This document shows positions 47,531 through 60,450 of a stretch of 64,000 nucleotides of DNA, in pieces; within the stretch, counting starts at the first letter, position 1; every line of letters begins with the position of its first letter. The translations under genes were made by a program, and so were the position numbers. The notes below the pieces were generated by a model, which did not search any database, had not been told where the DNA came from, and worked only from the letters and a program-made list of their open reading frames with translations. This DNA is from Saururus chinensis (lineage: Eukaryota > Streptophyta > Magnoliopsida > Piperales > Saururaceae), in assembly GCA_035235625.1 (NCBI GenBank), contig CP141140.1:45937351-46001350 (forward strand), in the 5' to 3' direction.

Positions 47531-47926
47531 TAATAGAACATAATACAAGGTTTTAGGCATACCTATAGTCATTAGAACCTTCAATGAAGCTTAATCCTCT
47601 TGTTGAAGCCTTGTCTCTGCTAATCTTTTTCATAATCACAATGAGTTTCTGGTTTCTAACTTAACTAAGAGTAATCTCGTTTAAGACATCGAATTAGGAT
47701 GGTTAATAGTGTATTTATAACTAAACCAGGACACTATTGCTAAGAACCCTAAAATCCTGACTATCCATTCATAGATCATCCAATAGTTTAGATTTTCCAC
47801 TTAAAACCACAACTTAATGGGTATTCAGACTCAGGCCCATTACCCAGACAGTTTTAAAATCCCAAAACAGTGTTAATTGAGACAATTGGGTCACTTGATG
47901 TTTTTAATATAAAAATAGGCCCATCA
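47531..47926 (-). repeat. 3' LTR of copia C
   Basis: Carries the left-type signature AACCAGGACAC. Followed by the purine tract (minus strand CCAAGTGGGAGAA). Confidence 0.88.
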
Positions 47927-48333
47927 TTCTCCCACTTGGAACAACTTTTCAATGGAGCCATAGAAAGAATAAACTTTCCCACTTGGTTGAATTAAACTAA
48001 ATTTGAGAAAAATATTTTAGTTTAAAAATAACCAAGTGAGTAATGGGAAACTTTAAAATGACTTTTGTATGCGCATGCAACTTTTGAAAAAATAATACCC
48101 TTCAAACTGTATGTAGTAACTTTATGCTCTTTCAAAATGTCATAATTGCATGAATCAAGGCGGTTATATCCTCATAGGAGAACATTCCCTTCCATGTATC
48201 ATAATGCAACTAATTTATTCTGTTTCAGTGCAATATGTGGCAAAATTTATTTCTAAGTAAAGGCATGCTCCCACTCATTTTGCAAATATTGTCTCATACT
48301 TAAGTGCCCAGAAAATGAGACAGGATGAGAATA
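47927..48333 (-). other. 3' untranslated part of copia C
   Basis: Purine tract plus noncoding sequence matching A 5,351-5,770. It breaks off at GAGAATAAAAATTG, the left edge of the inverted block. Confidence 0.6.
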
Positions 48334-49781
48334 AAAATTGTCACCACAACAAAATGGTCTTGCTAAAAGAAGGAACCGCAGTTTGATCGATATGGTGAGG
48401 AGTACGATTAGTAACTCCTCTCTTCCTCTCAATATGTGGAGTGAAGCCTTAAAGACAGCCGTGTACATTTTAAATCGAGTTTCATCTAAATCTGTTCCTA
48501 AAACACCCTTTGAGCTATAGAATAGATGGAAACTTAGTTTAGATCATGTATACATCTGGGGTTGTCCTTTTGAGGTTAGGGTGTACAATCAACTTGAGAA
48601 GAAGCTTGATCCTAAGACTATTAACGGTTTTTTCATTGGCTATGCAGAAAGTTCTAAGGATTATAGGCTTTATTGTCCATCTCACACCCCTACAGTAGTC
48701 GAAGCACGAAATGCACGTTTTCTTGAGCATAGAAACTTCAATGGGAGTAATTTCTCCAAAACACATTGTGTATGAGGAAATACTAGTTCAAATTGTTCTG
48801 CCCACATCTGGTGGAGGATCATATGTTGTATCGCCTATGGCGATTCTAGAACAAACTATCATCCCTCTACCATCCCCTCAGGAACAAGTTGCTAAAGTTC
48901 CTATTGTACAAGCACCTCCATTTGTTGATCAAATAGGACTTTGAAGGTCCTCAAGAGTAAGGAAACCTGCACTCCCTTTTGACTATGTTGTATACCTGCA
49001 GGAGTCTGATGAGAATGTTGGACTCATTCAGGATCCTATTACATATTTACAGGCCATGACTGGAGATAACTCTAGTAAATGGTATGATGCCATAGAGGAT
49101 GCAATGAAATCTATGGCTGATAATCAAGTTTGGGATCTCGTAGAGTTACTGCAGGGCGCCAGAACTCTTGGCTGCAAATGGGTCTATAAAACTAAATTAG
49201 ATCTATCTGGTAACATTAACAGATATAAGGCCCAACTTGTAGCCATAGGTTTTCTTCAGAAAGATGGTGTTAACTATAATGAAACCTTCTCTCCAGTTTC
49301 AATGAAGGATTCATTGAGAGTTTTCTTGGCCCTTATAGCTCATTTTGACTTTAAGTTACATAAAATGGATGTTAAGACAACGTTCTTGAATAGGGATCTT
49401 GAGGAGGTGTATATGACTCAGCCTAAAGGATTCATCTCATATAAAGGAAGTTATATTTTCCTTTTGGCAGGCGATGTTGTCTCTTGGAAAAGTATTAAGC
49501 AAACCCTTACAACGTCGTCGGCTATGGAGGCATAGTTTGTTGTTTGTTATGAGGGCATGTCACATGCTACTTAGCTGATGAACTTTGTCACAGGACTTAC
49601 TATTATGGATTCCATATCTAGGCTGTTAAATATGTCGTGTGATAATAGTATTTATATATTCTTCGTGAAGAACAATAAGAGTGGAAGTCGGAGTAAGCAC
49701 ATCAACATTATCTTATTGTTTATGATCGTGTTAAAGAAGGGATAGTTGTTATTGTGTATATAGGTACTGAGCTTATGGTCT
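48334..49781 (+). pseudogene. Inverted pol block of copia C: integrase end, RT start, RNase H
   Basis: The plus strand encodes [40 protein letters not shown] and KKLDPKTINGFFIGYAESS (integrase C-terminal part), then SSKWYDAIEDAMKSMADNQV, GCKWVYKTKLDLSGNINRYK, FSPVSMKDSLR, and KMDVKTTFLNRDLEEVYM (RT fingers), then PKGF joined to SYIFLLAGDVVSWKSIKQTL (RNase H). The RT core deletion is the same as in A and B. Stops after SSAMEA and elsewhere. Left edge joins the 3' region, right edge joins a pre-integrase segment at CTAAATCTTTAATAATC, and material is lost at both joins. Confidence 0.87.
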
Positions 49782-50080
49782 AAATCTTTAATAATCAGAA
49801 ATGAGGAATTCACAAATTGAAAATTAAAGTCATGAGGCACTAGTCTTGATATAGAAACTAAGTTCTTAGAAAAACATGGAATATAAAAAGCTCTCTCTAA
49901 ATCTAAGTTTTTGCTTGTATGGAGAACAAGTCTATATGTTCCCACACCTTATACCTTCGAACACATCTTATTTTCAGAATAGATGTTGTGCTCCCCATCA
50001 TTTAGTTTCTTTATACTTATAAACCCCTACATGACAGTAGAAAGATGGATTGTAGAACTAGAGTCAATCTACCATGTGTT
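49782..50080 (-). pseudogene. Pre-integrase and protease fragment, copia C
   Basis: The minus strand reads MGTYRLVLHTSKNLDLERAF, CFSKNLVSISRLVPHDFNFQ, down to SFLIIKDL, where it meets the inverted block. At about 50,060 the protease motif reads W-stop-IDSSSTIHLS, keeping the catalytic Asp but with a stop before it. Confidence 0.75.
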
Positions 50081-50860
50081 ATTATGATGAGAATCAACAT
50101 AATTACATTCATAACACACTAAAGACATGAAATTACCTCATTTCTTGGCGAGTCACTTCTGATATTTAGGGTAACTTTTTTCATGTATCATTTCTTCTTG
50201 CAAAAAAAACATTTTGTTTCCTTACTGATGCTAGTAGACTTCATTGGCACACCTTTACTAGCTTGCTTCTTTGCAGCACTATGATTTCCCTTAATCTGTC
50301 CTTTATGAGAAACTGGATAAGTACTTTCTAGCTTCTCTTGCTTAACTCTCCCCTCTTCTTGTACACACATACTCAGAAGGTCATTGATTGACCATTGAGT
50401 GTTATGTGTGTTGTAATAGATCTTAAATGGCCCATATTGTGCAGGCAGGGAGTTCAGAATAAAGTGGACTAAGAAGGTGTCATCAATCTTTATTTTCATA
50501 TTATTCAACTGGTTATCAATATCACACATCAGCATGATATACTCTCTCACCCGTTTGTCATCTATTACCCTCTTGGATGACAACTTGGACATTAAGGTAC
50601 TAGCTAACGCTTTATGAGAGCTCTTGAATTGAGCTTCAATAGCTTTCAAAGATTCTTGAACTGTAGCCCATTCTAGGATGAATCACCTAATGTTTTTATT
50701 TGTGTGAGACTTGATGAGCATCATGCTTAAGTAGTTAGACCGCTCCCACTTTTCAATAGATGCTACCTCACTTGCCATACTTTTTTCAGTAGGAGCGGTG
50801 GGTACATCCACACAAAACACCAAATCCAAGTCCATACACCTTAATAATAATAAAAAATTT
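50081..50860 (-). pseudogene. Copia gag, copy C
   Basis: The best-kept open part is 50,649-50,188: MKAIEAQFKSSHKALASTLM, KRVREYIMLMCDIDNQLNN, HNTQWSINDLLSMCVQEEGR, then the knuckle start KCFFCKKK, with both Cys kept, followed by a stop. The upstream part to 50,860 is interrupted by stops. Confidence 0.8.
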
Positions 50861-52703
50861 GCCTTTCAATCCATAAAATTGTCCCTATATAATAATGGAA
50901 GGGGCCGATTAGGGTCAAAAATAGAAGACGAATAAGCTGCAATAAAATATTAAATCAATGCAAACATTGATAAAGGAAAGAAACAATAACATAAGTATAA
51001 AATAGTCAATGCTTAAATCATTTAGTAAAATTGTAAACCTCCATTTGGGCAAAGGTTGCAATCTGCATAGAAACAAAAGTTCATGATAAGGTTAGTGGGT
51101 TATACACAAAACATTTCTGGAAAATCCCCCACCTTTGGGACTAGGGATTCACCCATGTTAAAATATATAACCGTCCACCTTATCCTCATTATTTGGCTCT
51201 AACTACCACCTCCCTTTGGGGCCAGATGATAATCTTTATCACATAATCAAATTTTGAGGACAACACAATATTTATAATATATGTGAATCTATGCACTCCA
51301 TGGTAGCATTCTATATGATTCACACGTTGACAAATAACCTAGGATGCTTTGGCCACTCCTAAGTCATCTCAATAGACGTGAGAACTAAATTTGTGCTAAT
51401 CACCTTTTCGAATAAAAAAATGAATGCAATTAATTATCAAACAATCATAAAAATATCCATATACAAAATTGACAAGGACCTTATTGTTAATTTTTTCATT
51501 GGGCTTTTGGGACTCGGCCAGGGGTTCCATCGATCACCACACACCACAATTAAAAATATAGTCCAAAGTCCATGTACAATCCTTTAAAAAAATTGTACAA
51601 GTTGGAATCTTTAGGCCCCTAAAGTAGAAAATTGTACATTAATTCTTCATGTTTGCATCCGCCTCCAGATGTGGTCCTTGAATGCTAGTGTCGCTTACAA
51701 TTAGTATAATGTACATTCTCTCAAAATTACATAAGTGGTGCACTCAACAATTTTTAAAAAAAATTGAAAAACCATACAATTGCAATATAATCCTCTAGGT
51801 GGCCCATAACATTAATAAAACCTAGACATGATAATTAAAACACATCCATAATTCCACATGCAATCACAACCGTATAAAAAAATATTGCAGAAAAGGATTT
51901 TTTTTCACTTGGAAGTGGGTCAAACTGGGTCAACTAACCCAGTTTGCACATGCGGGTCAGGAGTGACCTGCGGCGCTGGTAAGCAGTGACCCTCACGGGT
52001 GGGTCTGGGCCAACCCGCGCAGGCGGGTCTAAAGACGACCCACCTGCACGGGTTGTCTTCCACCTCTTGCGATGGCGAGAGGTCTCCGACCCAGCCTGTG
52101 AGGACCCCTCCCGCTGTTGACCGTTGAAGCTCTCCGACAACCTAGAACACCTGGAAAAATTTTGCCTGACAATGGCGATGTCAGATTCGGTGACAAAACA
52201 ATGAACGACGGTAAAAAAGGGGCATATAAGATAGCGCACAGTGAAAGAGAAATAATCCGGCTACTGTGCGTTGCCAGCTGGCATCCCAGGAGGTTGGAAA
52301 TTGATCCACTCAACGCCGTATGTTCTAGATCCGGCCCCTATTACAAGCATCAACGTTTGGCAGTGGCGGAGCTAATTCGAGATAGTAAAAAGCTACCATA
52401 AAAACAAGTCTCAACAAGCGGCGGCCTTCCAGATCCAAGTCCCAGTAAGACGATGGTCTTGGCCGGAGCTTGATAGATCGTATGGCGATTACCGGAGGCC
52501 CACAATGGCTGAAAAAAAAAAGAACTTTACAGTTGGACAGACTGTTCACACGACCAAAATTGTTTTTTTCTTAATAGTCCGAGTCCAGCCAGCCATCTAG
52601 CGGCCAACGACTATGTTTAGTGATTCCGACTAGAACCCGCAACTTCCCGACGGTGGAATCTACGCCAGCCAACAGTCCGCCGGTGGTCGTCAAAATTAAA
52701 CAA
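50861..52703 (-). other. 5' leader of copia C
   Basis: Same leader as in A and B; GGGTC/GACCC cluster at 51,915-52,050. The overlapping frames at 51,934-52,401 are not conserved in frame with A and B. Confidence 0.6.
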
Positions 52704-52717
52704 GCCTAGATACTAAT

Positions 52718-53107
52718 TGATAGAACATAATACAAGGTTTTAGGCATACCTGTAACCATTAGAACCTTAAATGAAGCTTAATCCCCTTGTTGATGCCTTA
52801 TCTCTGTTAATCTTTTTAAAAATCACAATGAGTTTCTAGTTTAAAACTTGACTGAGAGTAATCTAACTTATGACACCAAATTAAGATGATAATAGTGTAT
52901 TTATAACTAAATAAGGATACCGTTGTTAAGAACCATATAATCCTAATTGTCTATCCATAGGTCCTCCATTAGTTTAAATTTGTTACTTAAATCTGTAAGT
53001 TAATGAGTATTCAAACTCAAGCCCATTACCTAGATAATTTTAAAATTTTAAAATAATATTTATTAAGACAATTGAGTCATTTGATATTTTTAATATAAAA
53101 AATATAT
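52718..53107 (-). repeat. 5' LTR of copia C
   Basis: Right-type signature CTAAATAAGGATACC. The outer end has become A/T-rich (ATATATAAAAAA), so the exact end is uncertain by a few bases. The primer-binding site 52,704-52,715 is decayed. Confidence 0.8.
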
Positions 53108-54659
53108 AAAAAATATAGTGGATAAGAATTCCAAAAATATATAAATGAGAATATAATGAGATAAATGCATCTGAACTGATTGATTGAGAAAGAAAGCATC
53201 ACCTGGACTCGGCGAAGGTGATTGATGTTTTGTAAATAATGTCTCATCCATTCAACTTGCTAAACAGATCAATCACGTAAACGCAGCCGCTTTGATTGAT
53301 GGTCAAAGAAAGCATCGCACGGACTCGGCGATTTTGCAAGACAATGTCTTATCCATAATCCGTACAACCATCCGCAAACAAAATGTCAAGATATCTACCG
53401 ACACGGCTAAAATTAAAACATGTGCCATTTTACCCACTGAAAGCCATGGCAATTGCCTAGGCCACGACATGTTGGCCTACAAAAGACTTTTTCTGAAAAA
53501 TGGAAGGGGAAGCATGTGAAAATGGGCCCACTTCACATGAAGGGAACATACCTTTACCAGCACACCAATTGTGGCAGAGTAATGGAGCATTGATTATATA
53601 TATATTGACATCTAATTAACCCATAAATTATTTGCAAGTAAAGAAACCATTTGCATGATATATCAATAAAAAGTTAGAATACACGTATTAAGTAGGGTAA
53701 ACCTACTTTTATTTGCGCCCTGTTTAAACTAGGAGTGCGCTGGATGCCTTGGACAGTGCAATTTTAATCAGTCTTTTACCCAGAATTGGATCTTGATCCG
53801 ATGGCTCACAACAAATCAGATGCATATTAACTATGTTCTTTTCATTTTGTTCCATGGAACTACAAACATTACATTGGAGAAGAAGAAAGCTAAGCCACCC
53901 AAAACTTACCCTTGCACGGGGTACCTCACAGGGACGTTTCCTAAAAAAAGCCAGTGGATTCATCCAGAATATAAATAAACTTAAAGAGTAGCATTACTTC
54001 TTGCGGAAAGAGTGCATAGTTTGGGCACTCGGACACTTGTGATTCAAGATTTGAAAAAAAATTGTCCTATCTTGAATCCACAATTCGCTGCAAACTAAAT
54101 ACTAAGATATGAATAGTGTGGGTGACGATATGATGACTTACATGATCATTGCCTTTATATTTGAGATGAATGTGGCTATATGTACCCCACTAAACTTCTA
54201 CATTGCTCATTACTTGTGTGCCCCTTATAAAATTTCTTAATTCTCTTATATGTACCCCTCATCTGAGATATATGAGTTATATTTTTTTAATCAATACACC
54301 CCCGATGTATCTTTTTAATCAATACACCCCACACATATTGCCCTCTTATATCCCCAACATAAAACCCTCACCCCAATCATCTTCTGCTTCCCCACACCGA
54401 CCATTACTCCCCTCCTTTCTCCCATCATTGAGACCGAAGACCCTTGACTCGACTGATAATTTTTCTGCCTTCCCACACCCGACCATTCTTCTCCTCATTA
54501 TACCCCTCATCGAGCTGCTCGACCCTCACCTTGGCCGAACTTCTAGCTTCGTCCCATTAGATCCTTCTAAAAAGGAGATATAGTACGGACCCCACCAGTG
54601 GCTGAAAAGGAGATCGTCCCTTATCGCCACTAGCTTACAAAGACACACTAGAGGCCTCT
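53108..54659. other. Flank right of copia C, no supported gene
   Basis: Holds the doublet (53,175-53,375), the unknown conserved minus-strand frame (53,724-53,963), the TATA-like block (54,170-54,185) and a plus-strand frame (54,203-54,583) that starts without ATG. About 490 bp present in B (29,776-30,268) are missing near 53,500. Confidence 0.5.
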
Positions 54660-55150
54660 TTTTGGGAATAGAGAATTTTCACCTGCAATCTTACTGGAAT
54701 ACAATTGGGGATTAGGTCTTTCTGGTACTCTAGTTCCTTGTCCAAAACACAGAATTCTAACCTTATTGATTTTATTCTTAAGGTCATGGAACCTTCTTCT
54801 CCATATCAATATTGGATGATTAGTTTATGTAAATTTACTTATAAAATCATTTTGAAGATTTTCATGTAGAGGATGAGACAAATAATTTCTAAGCCTCTCA
54901 ATCATAACCAATTTACCTTTGCATCAAGTAGGTTTATTCATGAGAATATATTGTTAGCTCATGAACTCTTTCACAAGAATAAAAGTCATCAAACAAAACC
55001 TTTCCAAGGCTTAAGATTGCATGAAATAGCAATCACTTGCAAAGATGTTGTTCTGATTAATGGAAGTTGTTCACCCTCCAATTCTACCATGCATCATTTA
55101 CAGCAAGGGGAAATATGGACTTCCATTAGGGGACATATGGACTTTGATTA
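54660..55150 (+). pseudogene. LINE reverse-transcriptase fragment
   Basis: The plus strand encodes YWMISLCKFTYKIILKIF (equivalent of the RPISLCNxxYKIxSK motif), a stop, then RMRQIISKPLNHNQFTFASS, then RFIHENILLAHELFHKNK. These are consecutive motifs of the fingers of plant L1-type RT. The catalytic YADD part is absent. It starts directly at the right edge of copy C, with a few lost or changed codons. Confidence 0.72.
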
Positions 55151-58100
55151 AAGCTTCACATGCAAGGATTAAGAGATTATAGTAGTTAAGAAGAAGACAA
55201 AAACAAGTTTGAGAAGCTCCAAGTTGGACTTTGGTAGTCAAATCAACTGAGATTGACATCTAAGTTGGGAGGTTAATTGGTAACTTGTGTCTTGTAAGTT
55301 CTTAAAATTTCTTAGTGTATTGATTAATCACTTAAAGTGGTCGCATGGTATTTTCCCCCTTGAGTTTCCATGTAAAAAAACTCTTGAGTGTTTCTTTTTG
55401 TTGTATGTTTTCTTGCCAAAATTCCACATTACTAGTTAGGAATTTCCTACATAAAAGATGTCACAACCTGTAGCTCTCTTCCTTTGCGAGAGGCACTGTG
55501 GTGACTATCATAGAGTTGATGGGTATTAAACTCACATTTCTTTGGTAGGATACTCATAGAGGGAGCCCTAGGCTTGTGGAAAGCTTCCCAACATAGGACT
55601 CTCTTTTCCCTCCTTATATGATCCCCACGCTGCCTCTATCCTCTCTATTGAATTGCCACCCCTCTCTCTTGCCCTCTCCCTTTCTCTCCCAATTTGTCAC
55701 CTCTGCTCTCTCTCTTTCTCCCTCTTGAACTCTCTCTTTCTCCACTCTTAGCAATCTACTATATGAGAGTTTAATATCATTCTAATAGCCTAGCGGATCA
55801 CCCATTGCCCCTAGTCTAATTATCTTGCGAAGATAAAGACTACGAGATATGGCATCGTTGCAAATGATTTTCTTATAAAGCGGAAACAATTAAAACCAAT
55901 GTCTATGTGTAATATCTATCAATCATTCAATGAACCCAAACATATAAAACACATATGAACGCACAATAATTAAACATGAAAAACCTAAACTTGGGCAAAA
56001 AATCATGATAGCCTCAAAGGCCAAATCAATGCACTAATAACCAAGAACATACAAGACGTGAAGAATGACCCACTAACCTCTTTAGACTTAATACAAATGA
56101 AAACACATTTTCTTTGTTTAGTTCTTTTCATTGTTGACCTTTAAGTTCCTCCCTCTATCAGAACCTTGAAGCTTTCCCTCTTCGTGTTTCTTTTTAATCT
56201 CTTTTTAGCAACTCAATTAAAGACTCATTCTTCAATTGTTGATCCACCTTTGAGTTTCTTCAACTCCTTTAAAACTTTAATGCAACCCCTCTTTTATTTG
56301 TTTTGTGATATTATTTTCTTTTAGTAGCGTGTCTTCATAAAACTACCAATATTATGAACTTGAAGCTTTTTAGGTGATTTCTCTATGAAACAATGGAAAA
56401 GGAACTCTCCTCTCATCTTTATGATTTTCTAGGTTTTTCTCTTTTCAATTAATGATTCCTTAGCATTTAAATAGGTCTTTAAGTTGGCTTAAGAATTTGA
56501 CTATATTTAAGAAAATAATCTCTACTAGAAAGGATTAACTTATGCAATCAAAACTAACTACGATCAGTCATTCCAAACATCGACCGATCATTTACTATTT
56601 CATTTGGGCACAACTCAGCTAGCGATCGATCTGTCAAGTGGTTGATTGATCGATAAACTCTCGTCCTATTTTTACAAAAGACTATTTCAAGTGTCGATCA
56701 ATCGATTCATCTAGTGTAATTTGCACTAACCGATCCATTACACAATAATTTTATAATTTGGCACTTTTTACCCTAATTAAATTTGCAACTCCCAAAATTC
56801 ACTTTCTATGCTATTCTAAGTGATATGTGTATGTGTGTACACAAAATTAATCTCTTTTATCTTCAATATTCAGCCTTTAAACTTGATCCATAAGAACATG
56901 CCTGCTCTTATTTTTCAAGTCCATCAATTCCAAATACCACTCAATCATACATAAATCTAGTTAGATTCTTAAGTCTAATTACATATACGAAGTTTTATCT
57001 TCAAAATTAGCAAATTACAATACATATGCCCACATATGTTATAACAATATTTATTTGCTTATGAGTTTTGTGTAGACCTCCAATTAAGAGGCATTGGGGT
57101 CCTTGAACCTTATACCCCTTACCATTGGAGCACCATCATGTGGGTTTTCTACAACTTCCATGCCACATGAGTAACTGTTTTGGAGCATAGGATTCACATC
57201 AAGTAAGCAAAATCAGATTTTCATTTAATCTTCAAGAATTGGTGAATCTAAAAGTTGGAGCCTAAGTGTTTTCTTCTACGAACTAGGGTTTCAAGCAAGA
57301 AAGAATCTTCCTTAGTACAAATTGGGATTTTTGGATCTACATATGAGATAAGTGAACGACATCCATTGATTTGCGTGCTTATAATGGTTTTGAAAGAAAA
57401 CATGATATCTAAGATTTCTTTTTAGATGCCAAAATGGGATTTTGATACATTTTCTTATGAATCCTTATCATATGGTATTTGAACAATGAATTTTTTATGT
57501 TTTTGTGATTAATTATAATATGTTATTATGGTTAAGTCATGATATTGCATGTTCTATTGTGTTTCATGGCTGAGAAATTCATAGGGTCTTGTATGACGTT
57601 GTTCTTCACTTAAATTCCTATTTCTATTTTCTCTACCACCTGGAATGGCTTGATTTGTTTGTGAACTTCAGGTGGGATTTATCATCTGAATGTTCTATGA
57701 CCTAAATGACACCTTCATCTAAATCTTGTGAAAGTTTTAGAGGTTTTTGCTAAGTTTTACTTGTTCAACCGTCTATATTTACCTAAAGCATGACTTTGAG
57801 CAATTGACATTGCACTTGATTTTCAACTCCATATTTGGACCTTTTCCTTTTTGTTTTTCCTCACAAAATTTCTAGAGTTGTGGCAACATGTCTAGTTTCA
57901 TTTCCTTTTTTTGGGTATTTTCATCGATTAATATCTAGTTATTAGAATTTAATGTAAGGCACTTGTTTCCGATTTTATAGTTCTGTAATTTCGTATTCAA
58001 ACTTGTATCCTAACTATAAAACTTATTCTTTCCCTCCTAAATTTTTTAAAATTATATTAGTTATCTATATGTAATAAAAATCTCTACCACATTTGGATTC

Positions 58101-58780
58101 TTTATCACTGAGTTTAGATGTTTGGTTTCCTTCTGCTAAAAATATCGTGCATTGTGCAATATTTTCGAGAATTCTCAAATAAATATTTAGGTCACTAATT
58201 CATTCATTTGTCTATGGTCCATATTTTGTGCTCATCTGATGTTTGTAAGTATTTTCCCCAAAAAACAAAATCCATCGTAGAGTTGAAATCAATGATTTGT
58301 ACTAGTGTGCATAGTCAAGTAATTGGTTTACATATGGTTTTGAGATTATTTACTTTTTTCAAAATGTTTTTCCACCATTTATTTATGTCATAGGGTGGAA
58401 ATGGATTATTCATGTTAGTGTAACAAGATGAAATATGGTAATTTTTATGTGTGCCATAGTACCACAACAAAAATTGTATGGAAATGGTCTAGAGCAATTC
58501 AAGAGGAATTTGGATGTGCGGTATGTATAACCTTCAGGACTACTGCAGGATGCATACGGTTGGTCCATGACATGTCCCCATGGGTCATGACTATAATGTC
58601 CCTAATTTTTCTCCCATTTTATGTTACTTTCCTATTATTTTCTCATCATTTTCAGTACGCTTTGGCATATTTGATTCCTTGTAATTTGTGATGCATTTGT
58701 ACTTGTAGAGTCGGGTGTGGGGCTTAGTAACGGCCGTTGGGCTTTAACACGTCACATATGTTTTTGGCACGAATTTTGGA
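55151..58780. other. AT-rich sequence with LTR-like motifs, no gene
   Basis: Plus-strand TTGAGTTTCCATGTAAAAA (55,365) and minus-strand copies of the CCTAAACTTGGGCAAAAAA type (55,985) resemble U5/R parts of plant copia LTRs, but boundaries are not visible. A CT-rich tract lies at 55,655-55,745. ATCGATC-type motifs occur at 56,560-56,740. Frames at 58,208-58,691 have no recognised features. Confidence 0.4.
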
Positions 58781-60450
58781 GATACAATGTATAAAGAAGT
58801 GGAAAAAATATATAAAATAAGGAATAGATCATGGTTAAAAGCAACGACGACATTCCAGAATGTCTAGAACATCCAGAAACCTTGAGAAGGAACTTGAGAG
58901 AGTTCCAATCACTCTACCGTATCTCCTCCATCACCAGATTCAGTAGCTTCTTGCCAGAATCCACTTTGCCTTGCCACTATGAGTCCGGTGGTGCTGCTAC
59001 CAGTGTTGCCACCCTCTCCTTGCTCCTCCTCGAGCCACCAGTTTTCTCCTAGGTTTTTCTCATGGTTGTTGCTAGTTTTTGAGCCGCCAAAATGTTTCTA
59101 GCTACCGGTCAACCTCCAGATTAGCTCCACTCGATCCGTCTTGGGTTGGTGATAGTAGTGGGTCATCTCTCTCAGCCAAGCTCCATCCCTATCTACTATC
59201 TATTTGGTTGACACCGTCAGCTAGCTCAAATGAGTTGGTCTTTGTTCGGATTCATCCTGGCGACAGTGAGGTATGGCCACTTGGTCTGGCTTCAGCTCTT
59301 CCTCCACCTCCACTATGTCAGAATAAGATCCACCCCTCCTCTCTGCCCAATTGCTCTGTTCTGTCCACAATAACTGAGCTGACATACTCTGTTTTGCCTC
59401 CACTGCTATTGTTGCCAGCAAGCAGGTCTCCGGCCATTTCGCTGTGGCTTGATAACTAAGAGTGGTCATCGCCCCCAGCCTAGTCTAGCTTCCTCCGCTC
59501 CTATGAGCTTCGATCCACACTACTGCCCTATGTTTTTTTTTGTACAACCACTGCTATCGGTCGTCGGCCTCCATATGACCTCTGACTGATCTGCCTTGGC
59601 GCAACAAGGACTAGCCCGCCAACTCTAGGCCAACCACCGGGAGTTTAGTCTCGGCATAGCAATGACTGTAGTAGCCATCGAAGCCCAGCCCTGCCGCTAC
59701 TCATGTCTTAGTCTCCCTCACTCCATCCCTTCGTCCTTAGTTGTGCTAGATGCACAGCCACTTGCACTAATTGTTTTGGTTGTGGGTGACAATTGACAAT
59801 GTTGCCACTTCAATCAGCCACCACATCATGACATTTACTCTGTCTCTCTTTTTGGGCCTTCGTCTGCCACTGTTAAGCCCTCTCCCCCTCAAGCGGTTCT
59901 GTTGTTCCATGTACATGTGGTTTAGGCACATGAGCTATTTAGGGTTTAGGCACCATTTTTGCAACGCCTAACTATCGGATGACTCCACCAATGATTGATT
60001 TGATCACCAGAGCCCCGCACCTCTCCTATATCATCAAACATTACCCCATGCCCTCCGCACCTTATGTGGGCCATAGTCGATGCAAAATCACCACTATTGG
60101 GTACTACCCACGGCAAAGTTCGGCATCTTGCGGCCAGTCAAGTACTTCTAGCCACTGGCCGACCTTTAATCAGTCCACCTTAGTTTTCAGTCACACTTGC
60201 CACCTCTTTGGCATGACCCTCCTCCTGGCAGACCTAGTGCACTATCGTGGATTGCTGATTTTACCGCATTGACTTCTGTCACCCCATTTGGCCAAGATTA
60301 CTTTTGACACTTCTTAAACCTCGGAACAACAACTTTCTCAACTAGGCAATGATTTTGGTCACCAACTCCGCCACCGATGTCACCATTGTCATGTGCTTGC
60401 CATCAATCGCCATGGATTATGAGGTAGGGGGTCTTTGAGCTAGTAATTTC
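58781..60450. other. GC-richer region with no recognised gene
   Basis: A TATA-like AATATATAAAATA (58,806-58,818) is followed at 58,853-58,880 by TTCCAGAA and further AGAA repeats. The open plus-strand frames 58,831-59,052, 59,079-59,459 and 59,979-60,272 are rich in Ser, Pro and Leu, change frame, and match nothing I know. It may be a retroelement leader or a decayed gene. Confidence 0.35.

Larger units (their letters stand above)
47531..53107 (-). mobile_element. Ty1/copia LTR retrotransposon, copy C, with internal inversion
   Basis: Left LTR 47,531-47,926 (its first base pair changed from TG to TA), right LTR 52,718 to about 53,107 with a decayed outer end. Gag and the leader are on the minus strand as in A and B, but the block 48,334-49,781 (integrase end, RT, RNase H) lies on the plus strand. 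The integrase core and part of the 3' region are missing at the inversion edges. Confidence 0.88.
42545..54659. repeat. Segmental repeat, copy C
   Basis: From 42,908 it matches A from position 1; the bases 42,545-42,907 have no visible partner because A leaves the window. It ends at GAGGCCTCT (54,651-54,659), the same nine bases (31,434-31,442) that precede the CACTA left end in B. It has no CACTA, MITE or minisatellite part. Confidence 0.85.

Noticed and set aside
54203..54583. 126-codon frame in copy C as a gene
   Set aside because: It has no ATG start (begins at TTG), the B equivalent is interrupted early, and the content is low-complexity Pro/Ser/Leu.
59079..59459. Secreted or Pro-rich protein gene
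   Set aside because: No signal peptide, no recognisable domain, frame changes in the surrounding region and no convincing promoter or splice structure.
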